This document shows, piece by piece, positions 39,170 through 48,946 of a stretch of 64,000 nucleotides of DNA. The notes under the pieces were generated by a model that was not told the origin of the DNA, made no database searches, and saw nothing but the letters and a program-made list of their open reading frames with translations. The position numbers and the translations under genes are program-made. The number at the start of each line of letters is the position of its first letter. Positions within the stretch are counted from its first letter, which is position 1. Location: positions 9,429,426-9,493,425 of the forward strand of contig OZ026603.1 of the NCBI GenBank assembly GCA_964020085.1. The letters run 5' to 3'. Source of the DNA: Micromussa lordhowensis (taxonomy: Eukaryota; Cnidaria; Anthozoa; Scleractinia; Lobophylliidae).

Positions 39170-39736
39170 ATGCAGAAATACATACATCAGCTGCCACACA
39201 TCAGGCCATCGAGACACATCACACAAGAAAAACTGTGTCAAATCCTGGAGACTTTTCATAATGCAGATGAAGGGGGCAAAGGATTCTTAGCAAATGAAGA
39301 TCTGAAAGTAGCATTTGTGGCGCTCTTTGGTTACAAGCCATCAAAGAGTGAAGTAGGACAACTAATGGCCAAGTGCAGAAGTTTGCCTAGTGACCAATCG
39401 CGGATCAAGAGGTCTGAAGACTCTAGGATTGAACGAAATCCCGATACTCCGCACGTTGGCATGTCTTTAGAACACTTTACAGAGATAGCAAAAGCCAAAA
39501 TTCTGGCGGAAGATTTCGACGACGAAATTCGGCAGATGTTTATTGCATTTGACGTAATGTGTCGCGGTTTCATTACATTGGACATTGCTAAAAGGGTGTT
39601 CCAGCAAGTTGCTCCGTTTTTGGACCCTGTCACTGTAGAGAAGTTGTTTCGAGAAGCGGACATGGATCGAGATGGGAGAGTGAGTTACAGAGACTTTGAA
39701 TTCATAATGAAGTATACCGTGGACGAGGAAGTGTAG
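39170..39736 (+). CDS. EFCAB11: EF-hand calcium-binding protein, EFCAB11-like
   Basis: This is a single open exon of 188 aa starting at the ATG at 39170; an in-frame TAG lies at 39149. That TAG is also the end of an acceptor-like sequence (TTCCTTTATAG), so an upstream non-coding exon is possible. The last EF-hand is canonical: loop D164-D175 (DMDRDGRVSYRD). Earlier hands are degenerate: loop D33-D44 lacks acidic ligands at positions 3 and 5, and the region from D128 resembles the YRGF hand of human EFCAB11. The FGYKPSK motif (53-59) and VFQQVAP (143-149) match EFCAB11. An insert of about 25 residues rich in Ser/Arg separates the halves. It is probably a calcium sensor of unknown partner. Confidence 0.88.
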   Translation: MQKYIHQLPHIRPSRHITQEKLCQILETFHNADEGGKGFLANEDLKVAFVALFGYKPSKSEVGQLMAKCRSLPSDQSRIKRSEDSRIERNPDTPHVGMSLEHFTEIAKAKILAEDFDDEIRQMFIAFDVMCRGFITLDIAKRVFQQVAPFLDPVTVEKLFREADMDRDGRVSYRDFEFIMKYTVDEEV

Positions 39737-40368
39737 CGCGAAATGCTATTCTAACTATAACCAAAGCTTGATCAATGCTTAACACTTTTGAAGTTTCTAT
39801 AAGTTAGATTATGGGTGCTTAAACGTTACTCAAAAAAGATAAGTTGAAACACGTCAAAAAGTAGCGCACAGGTGCAAAATACGTTGAAAATCTTTCAGCA
39901 AGTTACACTTGCCACCCCACGATCTCAGTTTGTCTGAGCTTTGATTTCTTGATTCTTTTGTCAACATTTTGAAGTAGAAATCACCTAAGAAGTTTATACG
40001 ATACTGCAAAGGAGCAGTTTAGCGGAAAAAGGTACACTTTGCGGGACGTGGGATGTCCGGCAGCATAGATAGAGAAGGCAGATTAAAATGGACAGGGTTG
40101 AATACTGAGTGGCTAAGTAATTTTCAAATAATAAAAAAGATTGATTGCAGATTGCCTGTACCGCCTTACTACGCCCTGCGAGGCATTTTGTTTTCTTTTT
40201 ATCGCGCGAGCGAGTCTTGCGCTGGGACAGATCTCATTGGCTGATTCTTGCGCGCGCTTTTTTCTTCCTTTGTTATGTCATAAAGGAAAGACTTCACTCG
40301 TAAAACGAATTTGTTCGCTTCAGACGTGTTTTAGCAAAGAAAGAAAGTTTATTGCTAAATTACTCAAA

Positions 40369-40536
40369 ATGGGTGTTGCTTGGAGTTCTTACAAAGAAAA
40401 GAGAAAGGAGAAAAAGGAACAAAAAAGGTTTGTTCACTCCTTTATTGTTTATTTTGTGAAAAAAAGAAGAAAACTTGAACATGCTTCACACGCCGTGGGA
40501 AAGAAAAACTCAGCTGAGAAAAAGTATAAATCATAA
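40369..40536 (+). other. Small basic open frame shared by both duplicated copies
   Basis: The frame starts ATG and encodes MGVAWSSYKEKRKEKKEQKR then diverges (55 codons). The counterpart is at 45457-45618 (MGVTWSSYKEKRKEKKEHKR). A possible donor (AAAG then GTTTGT) follows the shared part. Differences between copies inside the shared part change amino acids, so there is no sign of protein constraint. It is probably an untranslated 5' exon or a chance frame. Confidence 0.25.
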
Positions 40537-41375
40537 CTCGGTATAGCCTATGAACCACTTTTTAATTCGACGGAGTCACAAAATTTAATCGATAGCTTTA
40601 CACTTGGCACAAGGTTTTGTTTCAAGGGTTGCATTTCCGCAAACACTGGTTTTCACAAGCGCAGAAGCATAAGCAACACAGTCATGCGCAGTAATTAAAA
40701 TGCTGATGGCTAGCGTCTTTCGTTCGAAAACTTTCGAAAAGGCCCTACTGAACAGCGTCTATAAGGTCTCGCCAACACTGCGCATGAGAAATTTGAAAAC
40801 GCAGCTTTATTTCTACTTAGGCCTACCGTCTACACTAATCCGCCACGAAAACGCTCTTCAAGCCAGAGAAATTTGAAAACGCCGGCTTTTCGTTTTTCGT
40901 GTGGACGGAAAACATTTTGAAAATGGAGCTTTTCGAAGACGATGTTAATGTCACTATAATCACGTGATTTCTGTGAACGAGTTTTCCTCAGATACAAATC
41001 AAACACGAGTAGTGATTGTTGCGTTTTCAAATTCCACCGGTGTAATGTGGACGGAAAACGTTTGACATGCGTTTTCAGAGTGAAAACGCCGTGTTTAAAC
41101 TCCCCCGGGATAGTGTGGACGGAGAATTTCTGAATTGTTGTTTATGATTTTGCGCTAGTGTAAACCCGCGTATACTAGACACATCAATTTGGAATTAAAC
41201 TAAACTAAAGAAAGTAAAACTGACATATGCGAATAAACTAAATTGAGAAAATTTGGAAACAAATATCAAACGCATCGGAGCAGTATTGGTCATTTTGGGT
41301 TTTTAAATTTTCCCGCGTGACTATTACAAGTCCCCCGGCTCTTGGTAAGAGAAATTAATTGATTTTAAGAGCAAG

Positions 41376-41479
41376 TAGCCTGCGAAAACAGCCGTCCTTT
41401 TTCGCTCCCGGCCCGAGTGGCGTTCCGCAAAACGCCACTCAGGCCAGGAGCGAAGAAAGACGGCTGTTTTCGCAGGCTA
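41376..41479. mobile_element. 104-bp hairpin element just upstream of copy A start codon
   Basis: The arms TAGCCTGCGAAAACAGCCGT are inverted at the right end. It is flanked by a 9-base direct repeat (AAGAGCAAG, 41367-41375; AAGGGCAAG, 41480-41488). Copy B lacks it at the homologous place, so it inserted after the duplication. It ends 23 bases before the ATG at 41503. Confidence 0.85.
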
Positions 41480-41502
41480 AAGGGCAAGAAAAACCATCTA
41501 AC

Positions 41503-42864
41503 ATGCCGCTGGTCATTCCTTACAGGAAGCGTGGGCTTCGCAATTCCATGTCGCCATCCGAGGTGGAGAAAGTAATAAAGATGAAAGCTCAATTAGAGCA
41601 AGAAATCCAAGCTCTTGAAGAACAGATAAACCTGGAAAAAATTGCACTGACTGCCAGCAACAGGCCTCAGCAACTGGTCAGGACTTTAAGGTACAAAGGC
41701 TATTCAACTTTTGCTTCTTTATTCTCGTGACCTATGTACTGACTATGCGACTGAAGAGCGAAATTAGCTGCAACTAAAACTCATTGCGGTCACTAATGAT
41801 GAGCTTACGAAGAATCAAATATACCTGACAATAAGCCAGAAATCAACTGAACCTAATTATATAGTTGGCTGCATGGCCTTTTCTCCCAGAACTGAGGAGA
41901 AAGATTTTTTACATAGGAGGGATACCTACTCTACATACCGAATTGTCCAAATTTGAACCGCAAAGAGGTTTTTCCTCCTAACTCAGGCGTTCTTTTTCGG
42001 CGAACGGGGAAAGGGGAACGTTCGCCAAAAACGAACGCCTCGCTGATAGCAGGTTATTTTTTCTCAGGAGGGGGACTCGCATCAGTGAAAAGATCAGGTC
42101 TACTCGTCGTCTCACTAATAGGTGTAAATCACGCATTTAGGTCTCACTGACGGTGTTCTGGAAGAGAAGGCCACAAAATTTAGCCACCAAGTAATTTTAG
42201 ATTTGTACTCGATAAATAATTAAACAACGCAATTTGTTTGTTTGTAAGGTGGTATTATAGTTTAGGGTCAAATAAGCTCTGAGCAACACGCAGATTGGTC
42301 TCGTTTAGGAGTTAAATAGCCCTTATGCATGTTGACATCACGCCAGCTCTTTTACCACCAAGCCTCGCTTTGAAAAATACAACTTGTAAATTTTATCAAG
42401 AACAAACTCCCAAAGCAACCAGGACGAAAAGAATTCCCACATGAAAATAACACGAAGGTGCCAGAGGTTTGAGAAAAGTTCACGCAAACGAGGCTTGGTG
42501 GTGAATTTTGAGCATGTGACGCAATCATGCATAAGACCTATTTACATGTTTCGACGAGCATCCCTGAGAGTCAGCCCCTGCGGGACCTCCGGTCCGCTCC
42601 CTAGGGATTTTCTTTTCCTCTCATAATAATCAGTACTGTATCGTACCATGTTTTTCACAACTTGACCTTTTTTATGTCTTACGTTACAGCTCTCCTGTAA
42701 TCAATGGACTGGCAGATCACAGAGAGGCCCCAGACCTCCAATCTAACGTGTTTAAATCTGACAGACTGATGATTGAAGCCTGTCAGTTTGCACAGTTCAT
42801 GAGAGAGCATCCACTGGAAGAATGGGCCGTGGGATCGCTTCCAAACCTGAATTTATACAAATAA
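41503..42864 (+). CDS. Small coiled-coil protein of unknown family, copy A (intact)
   Basis: Exons are 41503-41690 and 42690-42864, joined in phase (AG then C) over a GT-AG intron; 120 aa. The N-terminus MPLVIPYRKRG is basic. Residues about 17-50 (SPSEVEKVIKMKAQLEQEIQ and on) form a predicted coiled coil or long helix. The second exon encodes a conserved-looking segment (DRLMIEACQFAQFMREHPLE, then EWAVGSLPNLN). An AATAAA overlaps the stop codon (42860-42865). I do not recognise the family. The frame is open upstream of the ATG through the inserted hairpin but has no other ATG, so 41503 is taken as start. Confidence 0.75.
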
Positions 42865-43486
42865 AGGAAAGGAAAAAAGTTACACCAAACTGTAATTTTC
42901 AAAGTGCTCTTCGTCCACTTGATAGATCAGAAGTAGATTTTGTAAACAGAGACTTCGTAAATACGTACAGATAAGAATTTCAGTATTTTTGTAAATAGAT
43001 ATATACGTAAATGTGATTAAATGTTTTTGCCTTGAATCTGTGGACTGATAAAAATTATTGAAGCTACTTCTCGCTTGGACGCTTGAATAACTATTTCCAT
43101 TCCCAGAGCCCCTTGATATTCTTCATTGTGAACTGCTCCTAAGCCTCTCCTCCCTAAAAACAGGATTGGGTTTAGAAGGGAAAAGGAGTATTCTAGTGTC
43201 CAGGGGTTCCCTTCCCGCGACGATATGACGTCACAAAATGATACACGCAACTGGTTTCTAGGCCTTCCTCAGAAGATGATTGCCGTAAATAGTGGCCAAC
43301 TGACTATTTGAAGATGTGACTCGTCTGTAGAATCCTAGCGTTACTTTAGAGTAAGTAGGTAGTCTACCTCGTCCTTTGACTCTTTCAGTTGTTCCAATCC
43401 AAGATGGTGGAAACACCCGCTATCTTGGATTTAGACGTCGGAAAGCTCTTGGCTACTAGGATGTTACTCCACCGAGTGCTGATTTA

Positions 43487-43590
43487 GCCTCAGTCTCCAG
43501 CCGTGGGTGTGGTTGTTTCGGTGCGCCCGCCATCCTCGAGGTGGAGAGGATCGCGGGCGCACCGAAACAGTCACGGCTGGAGACTGAGCC
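43487..43590. repeat. Hairpin repeat
   Basis: The left arm GCCTCAGTCTCCAGCCGTG is inverted at the right end, with GGTGCGCCCGC / GCGGGCGCACC inside. It sits just past the end of duplication copy A and is absent from copy B. Confidence 0.85.
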
Positions 43591-44546
43591 TAGCGCCGAT
43601 CACGATCTCGTTAATTTCTCCTTTAATACTTAAGTTTCCGAAAAAGTTAAAGCTTCGCAATCCGCTTCTTGGTCGGATGTTTTTATTCCATTTCCCCCAA
43701 GCGACAAAGACGAAAAATATCGTTTGTGCCTGGGGTTGTTATTTAATTGCGTGTAGTACCTACTTTATCATCAGAATGGAACTTTCTGACTCCAGCATAA
43801 CTCGGAGTGGGGGTGGGGGGTGGGTGTGTGGGGGTGGAGTGGGGGCATGCGACAAGGGATGCCTGCAGTTTTGGTTTATTTCTAAACCATTATAATAACT
43901 TTCACCGTTACCTTTTAATTAACAGAGAGTGTTTGTCAAGAAACTCTTGTCCCAGAAGTATCTTATTAGAGAACTAGAGAACTATTGGTTTGTTACCGCG
44001 CAGGTTAGGCAAAATAAAGGTTCTTTTTTTATTGCCAACTTATATTACCGAGGCTTTAGTTTGAACGTGAAGCTCATTTCATCTAGGGTACCAGCAGAGA
44101 CCTCTCCTGTTCAGTTTCCAATCGCATTCCCAGAGGCCAGTCCTTTGCGCCAACACATGTGTTGGCCAAAAGCTTTAAAGACTTTTGAACGAGCCTTGTT
44201 TATTCTGCTCCCGTGAACGCCTGCTGTACGCAAACCCGCTAGACCTGGATACTACCATCCCGAGTACACTTTTCATTTTTTCTTTTGATGGGAGAAAGCG
44301 CCATCCTGTGTGAGGTTTGTTTTCGAACCCAAAAGTGGGTCTCGAGGAAGGGTTCAGGAACGGTGTCTATTAATGACAGGTTTAAGTATAGAGTTTTATT
44401 CAAAAAGTTACCGAAACAATATAATAACAGAAATTCGCCTACAGTCTATTATAAAATGAGATTTGACTGCATCCAGGCATTGCCATGACTATTCCGTACA
44501 AAATAGTCAGTTGGAATTAATAGAGTGAAGAACCTTGGGTTTAACT
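43591..44546. other. Spacer between duplication copies, no gene seen
   Basis: There is a G-rich simple stretch at 43803-43849. Two open frames (43929-44216 and 44285-44488) match nothing I know and have no convincing splice context. Confidence 0.4.
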
Positions 44547-44550
44547 TTAA

Positions 44551-44958
44551 GGTGGGGGTTTACCTGAATTAAAGTGAAATTTGAGGAAGTTTAAAGAGAG
44601 ATTGAAAGGGGGAGAAAAGGTTATGGAACACCACCAGACAGTTGCCCGACCCCACAATGGCACTCGGGTTGTTAGGCAACTGTTTGGTGTGTATCTATCA
44701 ATTTTTAACTTCAAACTCTAATTTTAAAACAACACCAAATCTTCAAAATTTCCTATTTCCATAAATTTTACTAATCCTTTGAGAAAAACTATCTGTCTCC
44801 AAATAAACCTAAAAATCACCAAAAAATTTACAAAACGGCGCAAAACATAGATGTCTGTAATGAGTGAACAGATTCTTGATTGCTTGAAACGTAAACGAGA
44901 TATTTGCATTAAGAACATAATACCAAGCCAAAATACGGCTTTCAGGTGGACCCCCGCC
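44551..44958. mobile_element. 408-bp TTAA-flanked MITE
   Basis: The ends read GGTGGGGGTTTACCTGAA on the left and GGCGGGGGTCCACCTGAA on the right reverse strand. TTAA is present on both sides (44547-44550, 44959-44962). Confidence 0.85.
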
Positions 44959-46649
44959 TTAAGTATTCTAAATATCTCTAAACTCCGGCAAAAATAATCT
45001 TCAACTAGGCTTACCTTTTCGACCTTCCCAAACAGATGGAGATTATAAATCTTTTATATGGATGATTATGCGGAGAGTATACGAGAAATGAACAGATATA
45101 TACAAGATGATTTCTCCCTTAAAAATAACACATCAGTCATCAATAATGAGCTGGATACGCGCTCCGCGACTGCTGCTGACATGGGGCTATGAAGAATTTT
45201 GCTCGTTTCAGTATTCCCGAAATTGCAGATTACCTGCACCGCCTTGCTACGCTCCGCTAGACTTCTTTTTTTCGCGTGAACGAGACGTGCGTGCGCTTCA
45301 TCAGTTAATACTAGGACAAATCTCATTGGCTAATTCTTGCGCGCGCTTTTTCTTCCTTTGTTATGTCATAAAGGAAAGACTTCACTCGCAAAACTAATTG
45401 GTTCGCTTCAGACGTGTTTTAGCAAAGAGAGATTGTTTATTACTAAATTACTCAAAATGGGTGTTACTTGGAGTTCTTACAAAGAAAAGAGAAAGGAGAA
45501 AAAGGAACATAAAAGGTTTGTTAACTCCTTCGTTGTTTTTATTTTATGGAACAACGAAAAAAACTTCAACATGTTTCACACACCGTGGGGGAGAAAGAGG
45601 TATAAATCGTTGTCTTAGTATGGCCGTTCAACTACTTTTAAATTCGACGGCCAGTGTAACAAAAAATTAATCAATGCCCTTTTACACTTTTCAAAACATT
45701 TGATGAAAGGTTGCTTTTCATCTTTTCGTTTTGATCAAAGGTTGCTTTTCCGCAATGATTAATGTCTTTCGTTCGGAAACTTTTATAACAAAAGGTGTTT
45801 ATCTGCTTATGATTTTGCGCTAGTGCAAACTCGCGTTTACACGACACATTACTTAAGAATATCCATCCACACTGAACAATTAAAGTTGAGGAAATGTGGA
45901 AACAAATTTCAAAAGTATCAGTCATTTCGTTCGGAAGCTTTCGTAACAAATGGTGATACTTAACAGCGTCTAAGGTTCCGTCCACACTGCGCAAGAGAAA
46001 TTTGAAAACGCAGCTTTATTTCTACGGTTAGGCTTTCCGTAAACACTAATCCGCCAGGGGTGAAAACGCTCTTCAAACCAGAGAAATTTGAAACGCAAGT
46101 TTTCGTTTTCGTGTGGACGCAAAGCAGTTTGAAAACGAAGCTTTTCGAAAACGATGTTGTCACGATAATCATGTGATTTCCGCGAGCCAGTTTTCCTCAG
46201 ACACAAATCAAACACGACAAGGGATTGTTGCGTTTTCAAATTCCACCGGTGTAGTGTGGACGGAAAACGTTTGATCGGCGTTTCAGAGTGAAAACACCGT
46301 GTTTAAGAGTGTGGACGATGCGTTACTGAATCTGTTTATGTTGTTTATGATTTTGCGCTAGTGTAAACCCACGTATACTAGACAGATTAATTTGGAATTG
46401 CCCTCTAAACTGAAGAAAATAGAACTGACAAATGCGAATAAACCAAATTGAGAAAATTTGGAAACAAATATCAAACGTATCGGGGCAGTATTGGTCATTT
46501 TGGTTTTTGAATTTTCGCGCGCGTGTCAATTACAAGTCCCACGGCTCTTGGTAAGAGAAATTAATTGATTATAAGAGCAAGAAAAACCGGTAAGTACTTG
46601 GTGTATCACTATCATAGTGTATTTTGAACGTAGCATAGTATATTTATCC

Positions 46650-46683
<34 letters not shown>

Positions 46684-46732
46684 GAGAGTTTTCATTGGCT
46701 TAGCCATCATGGTAGGTAAAAGGTTAAGTCTG

Positions 46733-46998
46733 CATACGAGCCTAGTGGCTCATCAGGCCGGAGCTTATCCCGGTTTCAGTAGCATGAAGCGACTAGGAGT
46801 ATTCCTACTCCCCCCTGGATGGGATGCTAGTCCATCGCAGGGTTACCCCCAGCATTAAATTCGCCGGTACCCATTTATACACCTGGGTGGAGAGAGGCAC
46901 TGTGAGAGTGAAGTGTCTTGCCTAAGAACACAACACAATGTCCCCGGCCAGGGCTCGAACCCGGAGCGCTCGCTCTCATGGTATATGAGCCATTTACC
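46733..46998 (-). mobile_element. tRNA-derived SINE, minus strand
   Basis: The B box appears as GGGCTCGAACC on the plus strand near 46951; the body blocks GGTACCCATTTATACACC and AGCTTATCCCGGTTTC are present. The A-box end is damaged. It is nested in the 683-bp insertion. Confidence 0.82.
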
Positions 46999-47076
46999 AT
47001 GATCTACAAAAAATGGGGATCGTATGCGTGATTTTTTGGGCCTTTTTGTTTTTATTGTAGTCTAGTTTTCTATATT

Positions 47077-47096
<20 letters not shown>

Positions 47097-47144
<48 letters not shown>

Positions 47145-47152
47145 CCGGCGCT

Positions 47153-47209
<57 letters not shown>

Positions 47210-47211
47210 TT
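47097..47211. repeat. Hairpin repeat nested in the copy B insertion
   Basis: The left arm AACAATTATTCCACTCGCGC continues through TTGGATATGAGATGATCATA and is inverted at 47164-47211. The loop is CCGGCGCTACGCGCC-like. Confidence 0.88.
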
Positions 47212-47890
47212 AATTATTATAGTGTATTAGATACACTATAATATCTGGAAGGTATACATGAAGTACTTAGGGAAAAACCATCTAACATGCCGCTGGTCAT
47301 TCCTTACAGGAAGCGTGGGTTTCGCAATTCCATGTCCCCATCCGAGGTGGAGAAAGTAATAAAGATGAAAGCTCAATTAGAGCAAGAAATCCAAGCTCTT
47401 GAAGAACAGATTAACCTGGAAAAAATTGCACTGACTGCCAGCAACAGACCTCAGCAACTGGTCAAGACTTTAAGGTACAAAGACTATACAACTTTTGCTC
47501 CTTTATTCTCATTTATTTATGTACAGACTATGGGACTGAAGAGCGAAATTAGCTGCAACTATAAGGGGGGTACATAAAACTAATTACAGTCACTAATGAT
47601 GTACCCATGAAGCATCAAACGTACCTGACAAGTAGCTAGAAATTAACATAACCTAATTATTTATAGTTTACTACATGGCCTTTTCTCCCAGAACTGAGGA
47701 GAAAGATTTTTTACATAGGAGGGATACCTCCTGTACGTACCAAACTGTCCAAATTCTACCTGTAAAGGTTTTTTCATCCTAACTTGCGTTCAAGCGTTCT
47801 TTTTATTCGGTGAACGGGGCTTGGGGAACGTTCGCCAAAAAAGAACGCCTGACCTATGGGTTTAAATTTATTAGTAAAATTAATTAACTA

Positions 47891-47892
<2 letters not shown>

Positions 47893-47921
<29 letters not shown>
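47893..47921 (+). repeat. AAT microsatellite
   Basis: The tract has about nine AAT units in the expanded intron of copy B. Confidence 0.9.
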
Positions 47922-48086
47922 TATTGTTATAATATTTTATACTATTTGAGCTGTATAAACTGACCTTATTATTCAGATCTTGTATTTTTACATTTTTTTA
48001 TATTTTTATTGTTAAGGGGGTCTTATACCCAAAAAAATTTGTTTTTAGCAAAAAAACTCTGTGGAACAGTTTTGGCACCACGTTAA

Positions 48087-48946
48087 AGGGAACCTCCACT
48101 GTTATAAAAAGTTTACTTCAAATCACACTAAATAATTTTAAGAATAAAATTTGCTTGAAGTTTTAACTAACAAAGCGCGTTGGCCTTAAATACATGAATT
48201 ATAGAATCGTTTATTTTTGTTTTCAAAGTTCCCGGGAGCAGCCATCTTGAATAATTGTGACGTGAAATGGTTGCCCATTTGTTATTCGCTACTTGCACAT
48301 GACCCATAATCCCTTGCGTTTTTGGGGGTAACCAGTAGAAGAAATGTATGGTATCATGATAAAAATTAGTTCGGTGAGCTCGCAAAACCAGCTTCTAATG
48401 CTTAAAAATGCACCAGAATTTACCAAAATCATGATAGGAGAAATTTGTACTAGTTTATAACTAAATGTAGAGAAATTTTTTTTTGTCCATACATCGTCTG
48501 TAAAATTACAAGACGATGTATGGACAAAAAAAAAATTCTCTACATTTAGTTATAAACTAGTACAAATTTCTCCTATCATGATTTTGGTAAATTCTGGTGC
48601 ATTTTTAAGCATTAGTAGCTGGTTTTGCGAGCTCACCGAACTAATTTTTGTCATGATACCATACATTTCTTCTTCTGGTTACCCCCCCAAAACGCAAAGG
48701 ATTATGGATATGTGCAAGTAGCGAATTAGACAAAAGCTCTTGATGTCAGAACAATAGAGCAACCAAGACACGTCACAATTATTCAAGATGGCGGCGCCCA
48801 GAAAATTTGAAAACAAAAATGCGCGATTCTGAAATTCGTTTTTCTCCACTATAGACACTCTTCTGGAAAAAAATTAGACCTAACGTTACTGCAAATACTA
48901 TGTCCTGCGGTTTAAAGTGATTCTTCGGTAGGAGTGGAGGCTCCCT
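48087..48946. mobile_element. 860-bp TTAA-flanked near-perfect hairpin element
   Basis: It is flanked by TTAA at 48083-48086 and 48947-48950, with ends AGGGAACCTCCACT and AGGGAGCCTCCACT. The arms are complementary along most of their length, and the innermost 110 bases or so on each side (TAGAGAAATTT, ACTAGTACAAATTTCTCC, CATCGTCTTG) are close to identical. The centre is near 48505. Confidence 0.9.

Larger units (their letters stand above)
40146..43470 (+). repeat. Segmental tandem duplication, copy A
   Basis: The segment is homologous to 45226-51135. Matching blocks include GATTCTTGCGCGCGCTTTTT, ATGTCATAAAGGAAAGACTT, the two exons of the small coiled-coil gene, and the downstream CTCCTAAGCCTCT and CTTCCTCAGAAGA blocks up to CTATCTTGGATTT. 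Copy A is the shorter copy. Both copies also share a MITE-like region of AAAACG and GTGTGGACG repeats (about 40763-41125 and 45968-46316), so that insertion predates the duplication. Confidence 0.88.
46589..47271. mobile_element. 683-bp insertion with 8-bp target duplication upstream of copy B start
   Basis: The insertion is flanked by GAAAAACC at 46581-46588 and 47272-47279. TAAGTACTT occurs inverted near both ends. An 8-base duplication is usual for hAT-like elements, but the superfamily is not shown by any protein. It contains a minus-strand SINE and the hairpin at 47097-47211. It ends 15 bases before the copy B ATG. Confidence 0.75.

Noticed and set aside
39331..39663. 110-codon minus-strand frame
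   Set aside because: It is the antisense shadow of the EFCAB11 coding exon.
41359..41502. N-terminal extension of the copy A protein through the upstream open frame
   Set aside because: The frame is open only because of the inserted hairpin element, has no ATG, and is absent from copy B.
45066..46529. Several 70-110 codon frames on both strands in copy B
   Set aside because: They fall in the AAAACG/GTGTGGACG repeat region shared by both copies and are not conserved as frames between copies.
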